Of a stretch of DNA of 64,000 nt, positions 23,038-33,481 are shown piece after piece; position 1 is the stretch's first letter; each line of letters opens with the position of its first letter. The translations under genes were made by a program, and so were the position numbers. Under the pieces are notes generated by a model. That model did no database searches. It worked only from the letters and a program-made list of their open reading frames with translations, and was not told the DNA's origin. The stretch is from Exophiala sp. HKRS030 (lineage: Eukaryota > Ascomycota > Eurotiomycetes > Chaetothyriales > Herpotrichiellaceae): positions 3,596,001 to 3,660,000 of the forward strand of contig JAHWDD010000005.1 in NCBI GenBank assembly GCA_023897205.1, read 5' to 3'.

Positions 23038-24753
23038 ATGACCGACACACCAAACTCGGGCATTGAAGATGATCGTGCTGCCCGGGTGATATCAGACCAT
23101 CTGCCCGCTGGCTATACAGCGGATTGGGATGTGGGACAGAACGGCGGCGAGTCCAGTGACCGAGCTGATGAACCGGCCAACGAGTCGTCATTGCTCCTCG
23201 AAGGCGGAGACATAACGAGAGATCTCTACAAGATCCACCGGAGAGCCAAATTGCAGCAACGAGCAGCGACGTTTTCCCACCCAAATGACAGCTCGGGGGA
23301 TTTCGATAACGATCTGTCTGCGGCTGAGCAGCGTCTTCCCGGCGGCTTTCGGCGTGAGTTTGTTGTGAAGAAGTACGGTCGCTTCAACCCTGCCGTCATC
23401 CCAATCACGCGAAATTTCGTCGAATTCTTGGCGCTCTATGGGACTTTCGCGGGTGAGGATCTCGAGGACTCGGACGACGAAGCCATTGAAGATTCAGACG
23501 ACGACGAGACGCCGACGGAGCGAAGACCGCTCCTCGAAAGACGCCGGAGCACGAGACAGACCAAAAAGGGCGACGCCGGTAGAACAAAGACGTTTTTCAC
23601 GTTGCTCAAAGCTTTCATCGGGACGGGTATCATGTTCTTACCCAAGGCGTTCAATAATGGAGGAATCCTTTTCTCTTCGATCACGCTTCTGACCGTGGCC
23701 GCTGTCACTACCTTGGCATTCCATCTCCTGCTACAGTGTCGTCAGATTCATGGCAAGTCGGGTTATGGCGAATTAGGAGAAGTTATTGGCGGTTCGAAGA
23801 TGAGGGCGGTCATCTTGACTTCGGTGGCGATTTCGCAACTCGGCTTTGTTTGCTCAGGGACGATCTTTGTCGCACAGAATCTGCACTCGTTTGCCAACGC
23901 CGTGTCGCCGCATGGCCAAAGTCCCATCTCCACCAATGTCCTCATCGCACTGCAACTGATCGTGCTGATACCATTGTCATTTATCCGCAACATCTCCAAA
24001 CTTGGTCCTTCTGCACTCATCGCCGACATCTTCATTCTCATTGGACTGGGGTATATCTATTGGTATGACATTGCCGCATTGGCTGCCGATGGCATCCATC
24101 CATCCGTGCGACTTTTCAATCCAGACCATTACACATTGACCATCGGGGCTGCGATTTTCACCTTCGAGGGCATTGGGCTGATTCTCCCGATCCAGTCATC
24201 GATGGAAAAGCCAGAATCATTCGAGCCATTGCTCTGGGTCATTATGCTCATCATCACCATCATCTTCACCTCAATTGGAGCCCTTTGCTATGCAGTCTTT
24301 GGTTCCGCCACCGAGATTGAGGTGATTTCCAATTTCCCACAGACCAGCAAACTCGTCAACGCCGTTCAATTCCTATACTCTTTGGCCGTCATGGTTGGTA
24401 TCCCCGTTCAACTGTTCCCTGCAGTCCGGATTTTGGAGGGCAAAATCTTCGGCCGTCGGTCTGGCAAGAGGGACACATTCACCAAATGGAAGAAGAACGG
24501 GTTTAGGACGATGTTAACAGTACTCTGCGTGCTGGTGTCGATTCTCGGCGCGAATAACCTGGACCGGTTCGTGGCGTTGATCGGCTCATTCGCCTGCGTG
24601 CCTCTGGTCTACATCTATCCACCACTGCTTCATTACAAGGGCGTCGCCGAGTCTAGGAAGGCCAAGATAGGAGACATCACTCTCATGGTCGTGGGCTCCG
24701 TTTGCATGGTGTACACTACCATCATCACGGTTGTCAACAGCTTCGTTCAGTGA
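23038..24753 (+). CDS. AVT3: Vacuolar amino-acid transporter, AVT3/4 type (AAAP family)
   Basis: Single exon, 571 residues. A long acidic cytosolic N-terminus (about 180 residues, with DSDDEAIEDSDDDE) precedes about 11 hydrophobic helices starting at FFTLLKAFIGTGIMFLPKAF, the first-helix signature of the amino acid/auxin permease family. Later blocks include FTFEGIGLILPIQSSM and IPVQLFPAVRILE. The long N-terminus and these blocks match yeast Avt3/Avt4, which export neutral amino acids from the vacuole to the cytosol. The gene symbol is by family similarity; orthology to Avt3 rather than Avt4 is not decided. The ATG at 23038 is the first in frame. Confidence 0.85.
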   Translation: MTDTPNSGIEDDRAARVISDHLPAGYTADWDVGQNGGESSDRADEPANESSLLLEGGDITRDLYKIHRRAKLQQRAATFSHPNDSSGDFDNDLSAAEQRLPGGFRREFVVKKYGRFNPAVIPITRNFVEFLALYGTFAGEDLEDSDDEAIEDSDDDETPTERRPLLERRRSTRQTKKGDAGRTKTFFTLLKAFIGTGIMFLPKAFNNGGILFSSITLLTVAAVTTLAFHLLLQCRQIHGKSGYGELGEVIGGSKMRAVILTSVAISQLGFVCSGTIFVAQNLHSFANAVSPHGQSPISTNVLIALQLIVLIPLSFIRNISKLGPSALIADIFILIGLGYIYWYDIAALAADGIHPSVRLFNPDHYTLTIGAAIFTFEGIGLILPIQSSMEKPESFEPLLWVIMLIITIIFTSIGALCYAVFGSATEIEVISNFPQTSKLVNAVQFLYSLAVMVGIPVQLFPAVRILEGKIFGRRSGKRDTFTKWKKNGFRTMLTVLCVLVSILGANNLDRFVALIGSFACVPLVYIYPPLLHYKGVAESRKAKIGDITLMVVGSVCMVYTTIITVVNSFVQ

Positions 24754-27126
24754 GGGGTATGAAACTTGTCCAAAATGTCAGAGACAGAGCTCGCGACATA
24801 GGCAGATGCACTTGCGTGGCTTGATTAGAGACAGTTGATGCATATGTACAGTGTCAGCCGGAGGCATCTTGACGCGGCCTAGACGCTCTCTTCATGCAGT
24901 AAGCACGGAGCCCAGGGTAGGCTGGGCCATTAGCTGGCTTTCAATATATCCGTTGCATTAGTGAGGATCGCGGAATTTCAGCATCTGGCATCCTAGCATA
25001 GATTTGAGGTTTGGTAGGAATAGGACTTGCATTCACAGGATCTGTCAAATGTAGCAGACGACAATTGGCAAAATCGAAGCGGTGTAAAGATACGAGGATT
25101 TTAACATGACGTGCTTTGCCAACTGCCGTGCACCAAAATAGATAACGAGTTATCACAGTTGACCATTGGTGTACTTTCGAAGCAGCAGCCCCCCATCATC
25201 TGCTAGCACTGCATTAGTCGCAAGAGTTCACGGAGTTCTGGGCCAAGTGATCACTCGATATTGCAGGTGCTGTCATTAGTTTAGCTGGTTCGAGCCTTAC
25301 CATCTATTATCTCGGAGGGCTTGTGTTCCACCTTCAGTCAGCCCTACAAGATCTTTGCGGCAGGTGACTTCTGTCATCGATTCATCGGAAATGTCGGCTG
25401 AATCATTCAGCCCCTTCACGTACTATCTAATATGCAAACGAACCCTTTTCCTTTGGAGCGCCACATTCAATACTGGACCAGAGAAGAAGGGTGCCATCAA
25501 AGGTTAATAAAACACGCTTTGAGGCAAAATACGACAAAACTCTGCCAGTTGAAAGTTCGTATACCCAAATTGGACATTGTCGCATGTCGAAAGAGGGGGG
25601 AATTACAGTCAAGTGGCTGAATACGGTTTCCGCTGGTTGCAACTTTGGTAAGCTGCCGTGCGCTTGAAAGGCTCCCGTATCTACGCCCGATTAACAGGTC
25701 CGGCCTATCGTGTCTGCCACTGGGTCACATGGTGTTTTGCTGTTGCCTTTTTGAGCTTTTGAGGTGACCTCAGATTGAGACTTTGTTTGATTGAGAGGTG
25801 GTCAGCCCCGCACGCTTGATTCGGATGAGAGCCAGGCCATCCTTCTGATTCCTTCATTCTGAACACGAGAGGCAGGTCAGGCCAGGTCAAGATACGACCG
25901 ACAGGCCAAAAGCAAGGGCCGACGGAAGGCCTGGCCCGGGAGACAGAAGGTCAAGTCACGACTCAACACTCAAGTGAGTCAAAGGGTGCTTTCAATGCAA
26001 AGTCTATTTCTGCCCCTGCATACTATCAAAGTAAAGCCTGCGAGCTTCCGTTAAAATTTGCCTCGCGTTGGAAAAGAATCCAAGACGACGTCAACAGCAT
26101 GATCTGAGGGACTGTGTAGGTCTTGCACAAAAATCCTGCTTCAGTGTCATCCGAAGCATTCCCTGCTGTTCTCGTAACATCTAAGACATAGTTAATGCAG
26201 AATGCCCTGTAGGACGTCTTCCCAAAAGCTGACTTCAGGCAAAGTCAACGAGGCTAGAAGGAGGACCCTCTTGGACTACCTTCTACCGTCCAGGGTCTCG
26301 GAAAGTCTCCACGAACCAAACTCCAGCGGGGGACCTCGCTTAACGGCAGCAAGCACCTGGTGGCTGACAAGCATTCCCCAAGGCCAAGGGCCCTAGGGTA
26401 CCAGGCACACTTCAGCTCCCAATGCTTCGCTGGTTCAAGCACATTCAAGTTCAAAGCCCCAAAAGTAAGCACTTGGGCCTTTTTCCGCTTAATTTCCCGA
26501 AAACGAGGCGTCGACCACAAAGTTCGAAAATGGATCCTCTGTGCAACCGCCATCAAACACGTTTTTCTTCCAGGGATCCTCTCGATCCTCCCCGCCCTCT
26601 CGTCCACTGCCTCGATGCTGCACTTCGTGTGTCTCCGCCTGACGGCGCCTGACCCTGTGTCTCTTCTGGCTTTGGGCGCTGCTGAACAGGAGAAGGGCAT
26701 GTAGCCATTTATGACGCCATTTCGCGCTGTCCAACGGACGAAACGGTGGAAATTGCTTCTCTGGATGACCTGCAGTCGATGCTCGGAATTCTCCTTGCAT
26801 GACCCAATGGTAACTCATGTGGTTTGAGTCATTTCTTCGAGCTCCAACCTGGCCAAGATGAGATGTCCTTTTTGTGGCTGGAACAGGGCAATCGATATAG
26901 CGCTTGACGGCTCCAGCCTGAACGAGACATCGAGCCCTTTTGAGCAGAGGCAACACCTTTTTCCTGGAGCCTCCTGCTATGCATAAATACTGTGGCTCTC
27001 CCTCCAACATCGAAGCTTCTTCGTCTTGAACGATACACGGCGCATCCTCACTCGTTTCATTCACTTACCGAAGTCACTCGTTACCAAGCAAAGATTCTAC
27101 AAAGATCACCCAATCAATCAAACACC
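24754..27126. other. Long intergenic stretch
   Basis: About 2.4 kb. Overlapping open frames on both strands at 26200-27060 are compositional and no protein family was recognised. The last 100 bases, with a TATA-like tgcataaatac near 26979-26989 and a CAAT/ACA-rich leader, look like the promoter and 5' UTR of the secreted protein at 27127. Confidence 0.4.
26979..26989 (+). promoter_or_regulatory. TATA-like element upstream of the secreted protein gene
   Basis: The sequence gcataaatact lies about 140 bases before the ATG at 27127 and is followed by a pyrimidine/CA-rich leader (tcatcc, tttcattcactt, atcacccaatcaatcaaacacc). This arrangement is typical of highly expressed fungal genes. Confidence 0.35.
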
Positions 27127-27715
27127 ATGAAGTTCTTCAGTGTCCTTGCCACCATGGCCTTGGCCTCCATCGTCTCCGCAGCTCCAGGCTGGAACGACTG
27201 GAATAGTGGATTGACTCAGAAGGATGCCGAAGATATCGTGGCCAAATTCAGCTCGGTCCTCACCCACGCTGACATTCCTACCGCCAACAAGACCGCTCAA
27301 GCTCTCATTGCTGAAGGCTACACTGAGACTTCCGACTCCATCAACATTCTTGCTGGTTATCCTGTGAGTTGTGCGTGATCCCTGGTCACGGAAAATATGC
27401 TAACTATGGAACCAGATCGGTGGTATCACCTTCAACGGCAAGCAGAACTACATCAATGGTGTCCTGTACTCCCCCAGCTTGACTGGCATTGAGAACATCA
27501 AGATTGCTCCCGCCGGCAACAACCTTGTCATCTGGTACTGGCGCTTCACCGGTATCGGCAGCAAGCAAATCCCAATCAAAGGCTTCAATCTGTTCGAGAT
27601 CAACAAGCAGAAGCAGATCAGCTCTCTATACGTCGAATTCAACAGCATTGCATGGGGCATCGACACTGGCTACACTACCACCGACCCTACCGGCAAGACA
27701 TTGCCTCTGGTGTAG
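27127..27715 (+). CDS. Small secreted protein, NTF2-like fold
   Basis: 178 residues in two exons, 27127-27363 and 27416-27715 (52-bp intron, phase 0). A signal peptide is clear: MKFFSVLATMALASIVSA with cleavage after SAAP or nearby. The mature part opens with helices (DAEDIVAKFSSVLTHADI) and continues with beta-rich segments (NNLVIWYWRFTG, GFNLFEINKQKQISSLYVEF), the pattern of the NTF2/SnoaL-like fold found in a common family of secreted fungal proteins. The leader ATG context (aacaccATGA) and CA-rich 5' UTR suggest strong expression. No cysteines are seen in the mature protein, unlike many effectors. Function is unknown. Confidence 0.75.
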
Positions 27716-28478
27716 AATCGAGACTTTGGATCCGGACTGGACGTGTAACAATGGACAAGACGATCTAGATTCTGTCGATATGTGTATGTGCATGATGAGA
27801 TGATGCAGGGTTCACTTCCTCTACTTACGATAATCTTTTCTCTCACGATGGTTGCATAGCATGGACCAGGGCGGGGGTGGTTGGCATGGGATTGGAATGT
27901 AGAATGCTCTCAACAGTAATTCATACATAGTGTTACACAAAAACGAAAGAGTCATTCTGTCCCAGCTGATAGCTGCAAAGCTACCATCATTTATTCATGT
28001 TTCCATTCACTTCGATTTGAGATAGTTGCTCCTGGATCGAAACCGGACCAGGACGTACATTGCGCACAGCAACTTAGCTTCGGCATCACCAGACCGATCG
28101 AGAGCTCAAAAGACGTCGGTAGACCGTGCCCAGCAAAGATGTCTTGGAAGAAAATCGGATATGTCCGTCCCTTTCGATCTATCTGTTTGTATGATGGGAA
28201 TATGATCACGGAGCCGACATTCCCGATGTTCTCTGATTCAGAGGGTTTGCTGAACCTAATCATCGGATGATGGTGCCGCGACTCTTATACTCAGAATCTT
28301 TGAAATGATGGCGTACAACCTTCAAAGAGAATACAACATTGTATAACAACCATATCATAACATCACTGAAAATTTTCATACTTCCCAGCCAACACGCGAA
28401 TCCTGAAATACTCGCAACTATCTCTCATCCTTTCCATATCCACACCCAACCCCACAGACAAATCCATAGGCAACAACA
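27716..28478. other. Intergenic
   Basis: No gene was seen. A minus-strand frame at 27991-28263 is not convincing. The final 100 bases are CA-rich and serve as leader for the gene at 28479. Confidence 0.35.
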
Positions 28479-29531
28479 ATGATCATCCTCAAAGAGCAAG
28501 ATGTGATCTCTCTACTCTCCAACCTCAACCCCGCCCAAACCCACGCTCTACTATCACGCTTCCACGCCTTATTGCGCAGATACACACAGAACAAGACCCT
28601 CGCCGCACCGTCGCAACTGATTCACCAGCCCGAACGGACCGTCATCACGACAAATACGGGCAACACGACACTATTCATGCCATCGTCGCTGACGACCAGT
28701 ACAGGCGTCAAAGTAGTGACTGTACCTCAGACAGGCACGCTCAAGGGCTCGATCAACATCTTTGCGCCGGACGGCGAGTTGCAAGGCGTGCTAAATGCCG
28801 GTGAGATCACTGCGTTCCGCACGTCGTTGGCGGTCATGATCCCCTTTGTGCGGTACCGCGGGGCGAAAGCTGATGTTTTGATCTTCGGTGCCGGACGGCA
28901 GGCCGAGTGGCATACCAGGCTGGCGCTTTTGCTTTCCGACAATGCCCAAGGCCGCGGCGGAGGAAACATCAAGCATATCACTGTCGTCAATCGCACTGGA
29001 CCTGGTCGTCTCGGCCCGATATTCGAGCAACTGCGCTCCCGGTATCCAGATGTCGCATTTGATTTCTTGTTCAAGAACGATCCTGAGTACGAGGCCAAAC
29101 TACAGGGACGCGTTGCGTCCGCCGACGTCATCTTCTGCTGCACTCCGTCTACGACCGTGCATTTCCCTTACTCATACCTTGCGGGACAGAAGAAGCGCTT
29201 CATCTCGTTGATCGGCTCGTACAAGCCGCATATGCAGGAGATCGATGCGCAGACTGTACTCTCAGGAGACGAAGGTAGGATCTACGTCGATACAAAGGAG
29301 GGGTGTCTCGCTGAGGCCGGAGAGCTGATTATGGCGGGGGTCGAGGAGGGACAGTTGGTCGAGGTCGGAGAGTTGGAAGATGGGGATGGACAAGGAGACA
29401 CGGCTTTGAAAGATCAGGGGAACGTTATCTTCAAGTGTGTGGGCTTGGGGATCATGGATGTGTTCATGGCAGGGGAGCTTCTGGAAATGGCGAGGCATAA
29501 GGGTTTAGGGTTTGAAATCAATGATTTTTGA
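28479..29531 (+). CDS. Ornithine cyclodeaminase / mu-crystallin family protein
   Basis: Single exon, 350 residues, about the family's usual length. The N-terminal dimerisation and substrate half contains the conserved KxVTVxQ- and LKGSI-like blocks and ends in LNAGEITAFRTSLAVM. A Rossmann nucleotide-binding motif, FGAGRQAEWH, sits at about residue 137, and a C-terminal helix follows. Family members use NAD(P) and act as ornithine cyclodeaminases, ketimine reductases, or alanine, opine and other imine dehydrogenases, so the substrate cannot be read from sequence. It converges on a PhyH dioxygenase gene about 200 bases away and lies near a second one and a Zn2Cys6 regulator, which may point to a shared pathway. 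Confidence 0.85.
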   Translation: MIILKEQDVISLLSNLNPAQTHALLSRFHALLRRYTQNKTLAAPSQLIHQPERTVITTNTGNTTLFMPSSLTTSTGVKVVTVPQTGTLKGSINIFAPDGELQGVLNAGEITAFRTSLAVMIPFVRYRGAKADVLIFGAGRQAEWHTRLALLLSDNAQGRGGGNIKHITVVNRTGPGRLGPIFEQLRSRYPDVAFDFLFKNDPEYEAKLQGRVASADVIFCCTPSTTVHFPYSYLAGQKKRFISLIGSYKPHMQEIDAQTVLSGDEGRIYVDTKEGCLAEAGELIMAGVEEGQLVEVGELEDGDGQGDTALKDQGNVIFKCVGLGIMDVFMAGELLEMARHKGLGFEINDF

Positions 29532-29733
29532 GTGTTTTGCGATGAAAAGATTGTCAAAGGTGATGTGCTATGGACAAGATGTCGCCACGGAAGCTTTTGC
29601 ATGTTTCCGGATTGAGAGCACTGCTGTACATCACATTGGCCTTTTGTCAACGGGTATGGCACAGCAGCTGAGGACAAGTCTCTAGTCCTGGCATGCCTAC
29701 ACTACCCCTGCGCTTGATAGACCTGCGGCTTCG

Positions 29734-30812
29734 TCAAACCCCGTCCCCAAACTGGTAATCATTAGCCCATCGAGTGTCCCACGGCCGAGTCTGATCGACG
29801 AATCTCAAATCTGTTCCTAGTCGAATGCGATTATCGGGGTCATGGTTTATCGTTGAAGCATGGATCTGCAACGCAAAATCAGCATACAGCGTTCCAGAAG
29901 GACACAAAAAAGAACAAGCGGATTTTACCAACTCACCATATACGCATTATGCAGGACCACGTCTCCAGCCTCGTATGCGGTCACCAACCACTTCCGAGCA
30001 TGACGCCGACCGAACTCGGCAGGTCCATCGTCCAACAATCCGCCAGACATCATGTTCTGATTAAAAGCGTTCTTGGCCTCGTCGTCCGTCATGCCCGAGT
30101 CTCTCGCTTTCTCCGTGAAGTCCCTCTCGATATCTGCTCCAAGCGTGTGTCCGCGCTCGAGGTAGATCAGTCCACCGCCTTCTCTGGAAATATCGCCCAT
30201 GGGCACCCAGGCCGTGATCGCCGTGTCCTCGCCATGACGGAGGAAGATCTGGTCGTAGTGCACGCCTATTGCTTTGTTGCCTGGAGTGTTGTTCCGTAGC
30301 AATGTCCGACGCATCCCCAAAGCGTTATCCCCCCATCCGGTCAACCGTGCAATGTAGTCGCGCAGGACTGGATGTTTGCAGAATACTTCCTTGTACCAAT
30401 CCTCAGTATGCGCTTTCAGGGCGAGATCAACGAATTTCTCGGCAACTTCGGGATGCGGGCCTGAGGGCCGACCATTGGCAGCGGCTTGTCCGGCGCCGAT
30501 GCCTGGGAAATCGAGTTTGTCTTGTGTCGAGTCGAAGATTCCGTCCACAGGATTGGATCCGGCTCTGAGGACGCCACTGGGGGCGAGGAGGCGGAAGTAT
30601 TCTTGTCGTGCTTGGAGGACGTCTTGGCGTGGGAGAAGGCCCTTCACGAATAGATACCCGTCTTCGCTGTAGCGTCGGCGTGCTTCTTCGATTGGTGTGT
30701 CGAGGGTAGTCGGTCTCAGGTTGTCAATTTGATCTGCTGAAAGTGGCCCATCGTTGACGAAAAGGTTCTCCGATGATATACATTGTATCTGAGGCGAATC
30801 AGCGTGAGGCAT
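29734..30812 (-). CDS. PhyH-family Fe(II)/2-oxoglutarate dioxygenase 1
   Basis: 335 residues; exons on the minus strand 30812-29937 and 29865-29734 with a 71-bp intron. It matches the phytanoyl-CoA dioxygenase family: an N-terminal DGYLFVKGLLPRQDVL block, the first iron ligands in VHYDQIFLRHG (His about 185, Asp about 187), WVPMGDI and GGGLIYLERGH, and the distal His and 2-oxoglutarate-binding Arg in the second exon (IHASTINHDPDNRIRLGTDLRF). Without the intron the protein would lose the last iron ligand, which supports the splice. The substrate is unknown; fungal relatives hydroxylate or desaturate natural products and amino-acid derivatives. It is convergent with the ornithine cyclodeaminase-family gene. 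Confidence 0.85.
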
Positions 30813-31869
30813 TTTGAAGAGTCATGTAGTTCTTTCTGATTATCAGTTTATACGGAGGTCACAGGAAGTGGAATGATGATATTGTTGGGACAGATAGTAT
30901 GTCCAAGTGGACGTAGGAAGGTTCAAAAAGGCCCAAAAATGGAGTCATGAGAATGTCAATCTGCTCGGAAATATCTGTGTAGTTAGTTAACATGTCCGGA
31001 GTATTATTGCTACATTCATTGTGCGCTGCTACAGGAGATATACTGTAGGATAGATCTGTGACGCGGGGTTGTTTGTGAACTGGCGTCGATTGAAGACAAG
31101 GGCACGACAGGGTTCTCCGAAGTGGGAAAAGAACCCCGGGTTTCGAGGCGCAAAGATTTAGAAAAGGCAATTTTTCGCCGCATCAAGTCTGAACCCCAGC
31201 AATTTTTTACGGCAGTATGTACGAGGGAGTCGTCGGGCATAGATGCAGACCACTGCCCGGAGATGTTATGTCTGATGGAGCAAACCTCTGTCAAAGTCAG
31301 ATGATGCTTAGGTAAGGGAGGTGGCATGTTTGTTCGGCACTCCAGCAACAATTATCACCTTGATCGACTGAAGAGTTCACAACACAGTCAATTAGATAGT
31401 CTCTTCGGACGACATATCATGGATCGGTAAATCATTGGTTGCAGCAGTGAGCACCCCATCTCATTAACATCCATGGCTCATTGGTGGTCACCACTGCTAT
31501 GATCAAAACCCATCTGATGTCGGCTCAAGACTCAGGACTCGAAGTTGATCCGGCAACATGCTAGAAAGATTGTATGGCTCATGTTGCTGAAATCAACGTT
31601 GTTGGAATACGTTTTAATCCCTGGGATACGCACTAGGCTCTGGCAAAGTCTCGTTTGGGGGTTTGTGGAGGTGGGATCGCCGTGAGAGTTGGACTAGTCC
31701 TCTATTGTCAGGTTTGGCCGATGCTCGGCCATCAATAGGAGCAGTGGCCATGAGCGCGGCAATTACATTCATGGCCATATGTATAAGTCAAAGAAGAATG
31801 GTTTGATGTGAAAACTCTTTCGACCTTTGCGACATATTCCACACATCTGAAAAGGAGTTTCACTGAACA
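30813..31869. promoter_or_regulatory. Divergent region between two PhyH dioxygenase genes
   Basis: About 1 kb between the starts of the two dioxygenase genes, which point away from each other. Only weak open frames are present on the minus strand. A shared promoter is possible, and the region would be the natural place to look for binding sites of the nearby Zn2Cys6 regulator. Confidence 0.35.
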
Positions 31870-33018
31870 ATGCTGATTAGGCAAACCAGCTTCATACTTC
31901 GAGCCAGCCGTCTAATTACGAGAGGTTGTCCACCAACGACCCAGAGCACACGGATACACACAAGGTCTCGGTGTTTCGGGACCTCGAGATCTCTCATGGC
32001 GATCCCTACTTCCATCAAGACAAGTGATGCGGAACGGACGGCTGGTAAATTAAGCGAGCAGAATCTGGAAAAAGCCGTGCGACATATCAGACTTGATGGG
32101 CTCGTCGTGATAGAGAATGCCATTGACACCAGCCTTATTGATAAACTCAATGCGAAGATGGTTGTGGATGCGCTGGAATTGCGATCAAGGGGTGAAAATA
32201 GTCCTTTCAATTACAACAAGGGCAATCTTCAACAGGACGCACCGCCGACCAAGGAGTTTTTCCACCCCGAGATCTTCATCAGTATGCAACGCCGTTTCCC
32301 ATTCTTTGCGGCTTTTTCTCCACGATTCGTGCTGATTCCATAACTTAGATCCCATTGCGACACAGGTCACGTCAAGCGTCTTGGGGCCCAGACCTAAATT
32401 GACCTTCTGCTCAGGCAATTCTGCTATGCCGCCAACGCCAGATAGCGAGCCTCAGAGACAGCCAGTCCATTCGGATGCCGACTTCGCGCACCCTGACCAT
32501 GCTTTTGCGCTGGTGGTGAACGTCCCAATGATTGATTTCAAGCCTGAGAACGGTTCAACCGAAGTGTGGCTTGGAACACATGATGGATATGGCTTGGAGG
32601 CACAAGAGGGCCTCCATGGTGAGAGAGCAAGTGGTAGAATTCGTCAATCACTGTTGGATGCACGGGCAAAAGTCAATCCACCTTCTCAACCTTTCATCCC
32701 GAAAGGCAGCGTGGTGATTCGAGATTTGAGGCTATGGCATGCTGGGATGCCAAATTATACACAAGACGTGAGAATCATGCTGGCCATGAGTAAGTCAAAG
32801 TCTGGGCCGTTGGACATCCATATTGACATGTCACAGTCCATTTCGCACCGTGGTACAGGAACCAAATGAGACTGGAGTTGTCGGAAGAGTTGCGACCAGC
32901 TATAGAAAGCGTGACAACCCTTGATATCCGGGCTGACTGGGTCAAGGAAAGTGATGTTATCTCCCGCTATCTTAACCGTGGGTTCGGGAATAGTTACGAC
33001 TTCTCGCAGACTGCTTAG
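31870..33018 (+). CDS. PhyH-family dioxygenase 2, probable mitochondrial presequence
   Basis: 344 residues; exons 31870-32281, 32349-32789 and 32837-33018 (introns 67 and 47 bp, phases agree). Iron ligands are VHSDADFAHP (His-x-Asp, His about 178) and the distal RDLRLWHAGMPN; the Arg of DVRIMLAM is the likely 2-oxoglutarate ligand. The first 42 residues have many Arg and hydroxyl residues and no acidic residue (MLIRQTSFILRASRLITRG), which looks like a mitochondrial targeting peptide. A second in-frame ATG at 31996 (MAIPTS) would give a form without it, so dual location is possible. The substrate is unknown. It is only distantly similar to the PhyH gene next door, so it is not a recent duplicate. 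Confidence 0.82.
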
Positions 33019-33481
33019 AGACGTATGATGATTCGACTTCCTGTATATCTCAGGTCAACTTTGACCAATAATTCTGGCTCCTTCTCTTGTGAGGGCAGGT
33101 AATGATGGAGAGAGAGGCTAGAGCTCATCCCTACCTATAGTGTAGTCAACGAAAACTCAATTCTGGAGCTGTACGGAGCAACCCACAAGGAGGTAGCTTT
33201 AGCTTTGAAGGTTCATCCAAAGTTAAGTTGCTGGCAAGGGTAGGCCGTCATCCCCGACTGTCCCGCTTCACCCCGCAAGGCAGATCTGTTTTGTCCTGGT
33301 CCTCCTTCACCTCTCTAGGGATCGAGCGCCTATGTATGTCTCTACCTGCTTTGAACTTGAGCTACTGTTGGACCAATAAACCACAACAATCTTGACTCAC
33401 TCTCTAGCCAACGCATGGTTACAATGGCGAAGAAAGTCAGCGTAAATTGTATGTTGTCTACCCCGGTCCCGTGTTGTGGAC
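33019..33481. other. Intergenic, promoter of the Zn2Cys6 regulator
   Basis: About 460 bases without a gene. Short ATG frames near 33415-33460 may belong to the leader of the regulator. Confidence 0.35.

Noticed and set aside
26254..27064. Overlapping minus-strand frames of 148 and 191 residues
   Set aside because: Composition is not protein-like, no start context or domain was seen, and they overlap the promoter of the secreted protein gene.
29853..30672. Plus-strand frames opposite the PhyH gene
   Set aside because: Shadows of the minus-strand dioxygenase, whose motifs and intron are clear.
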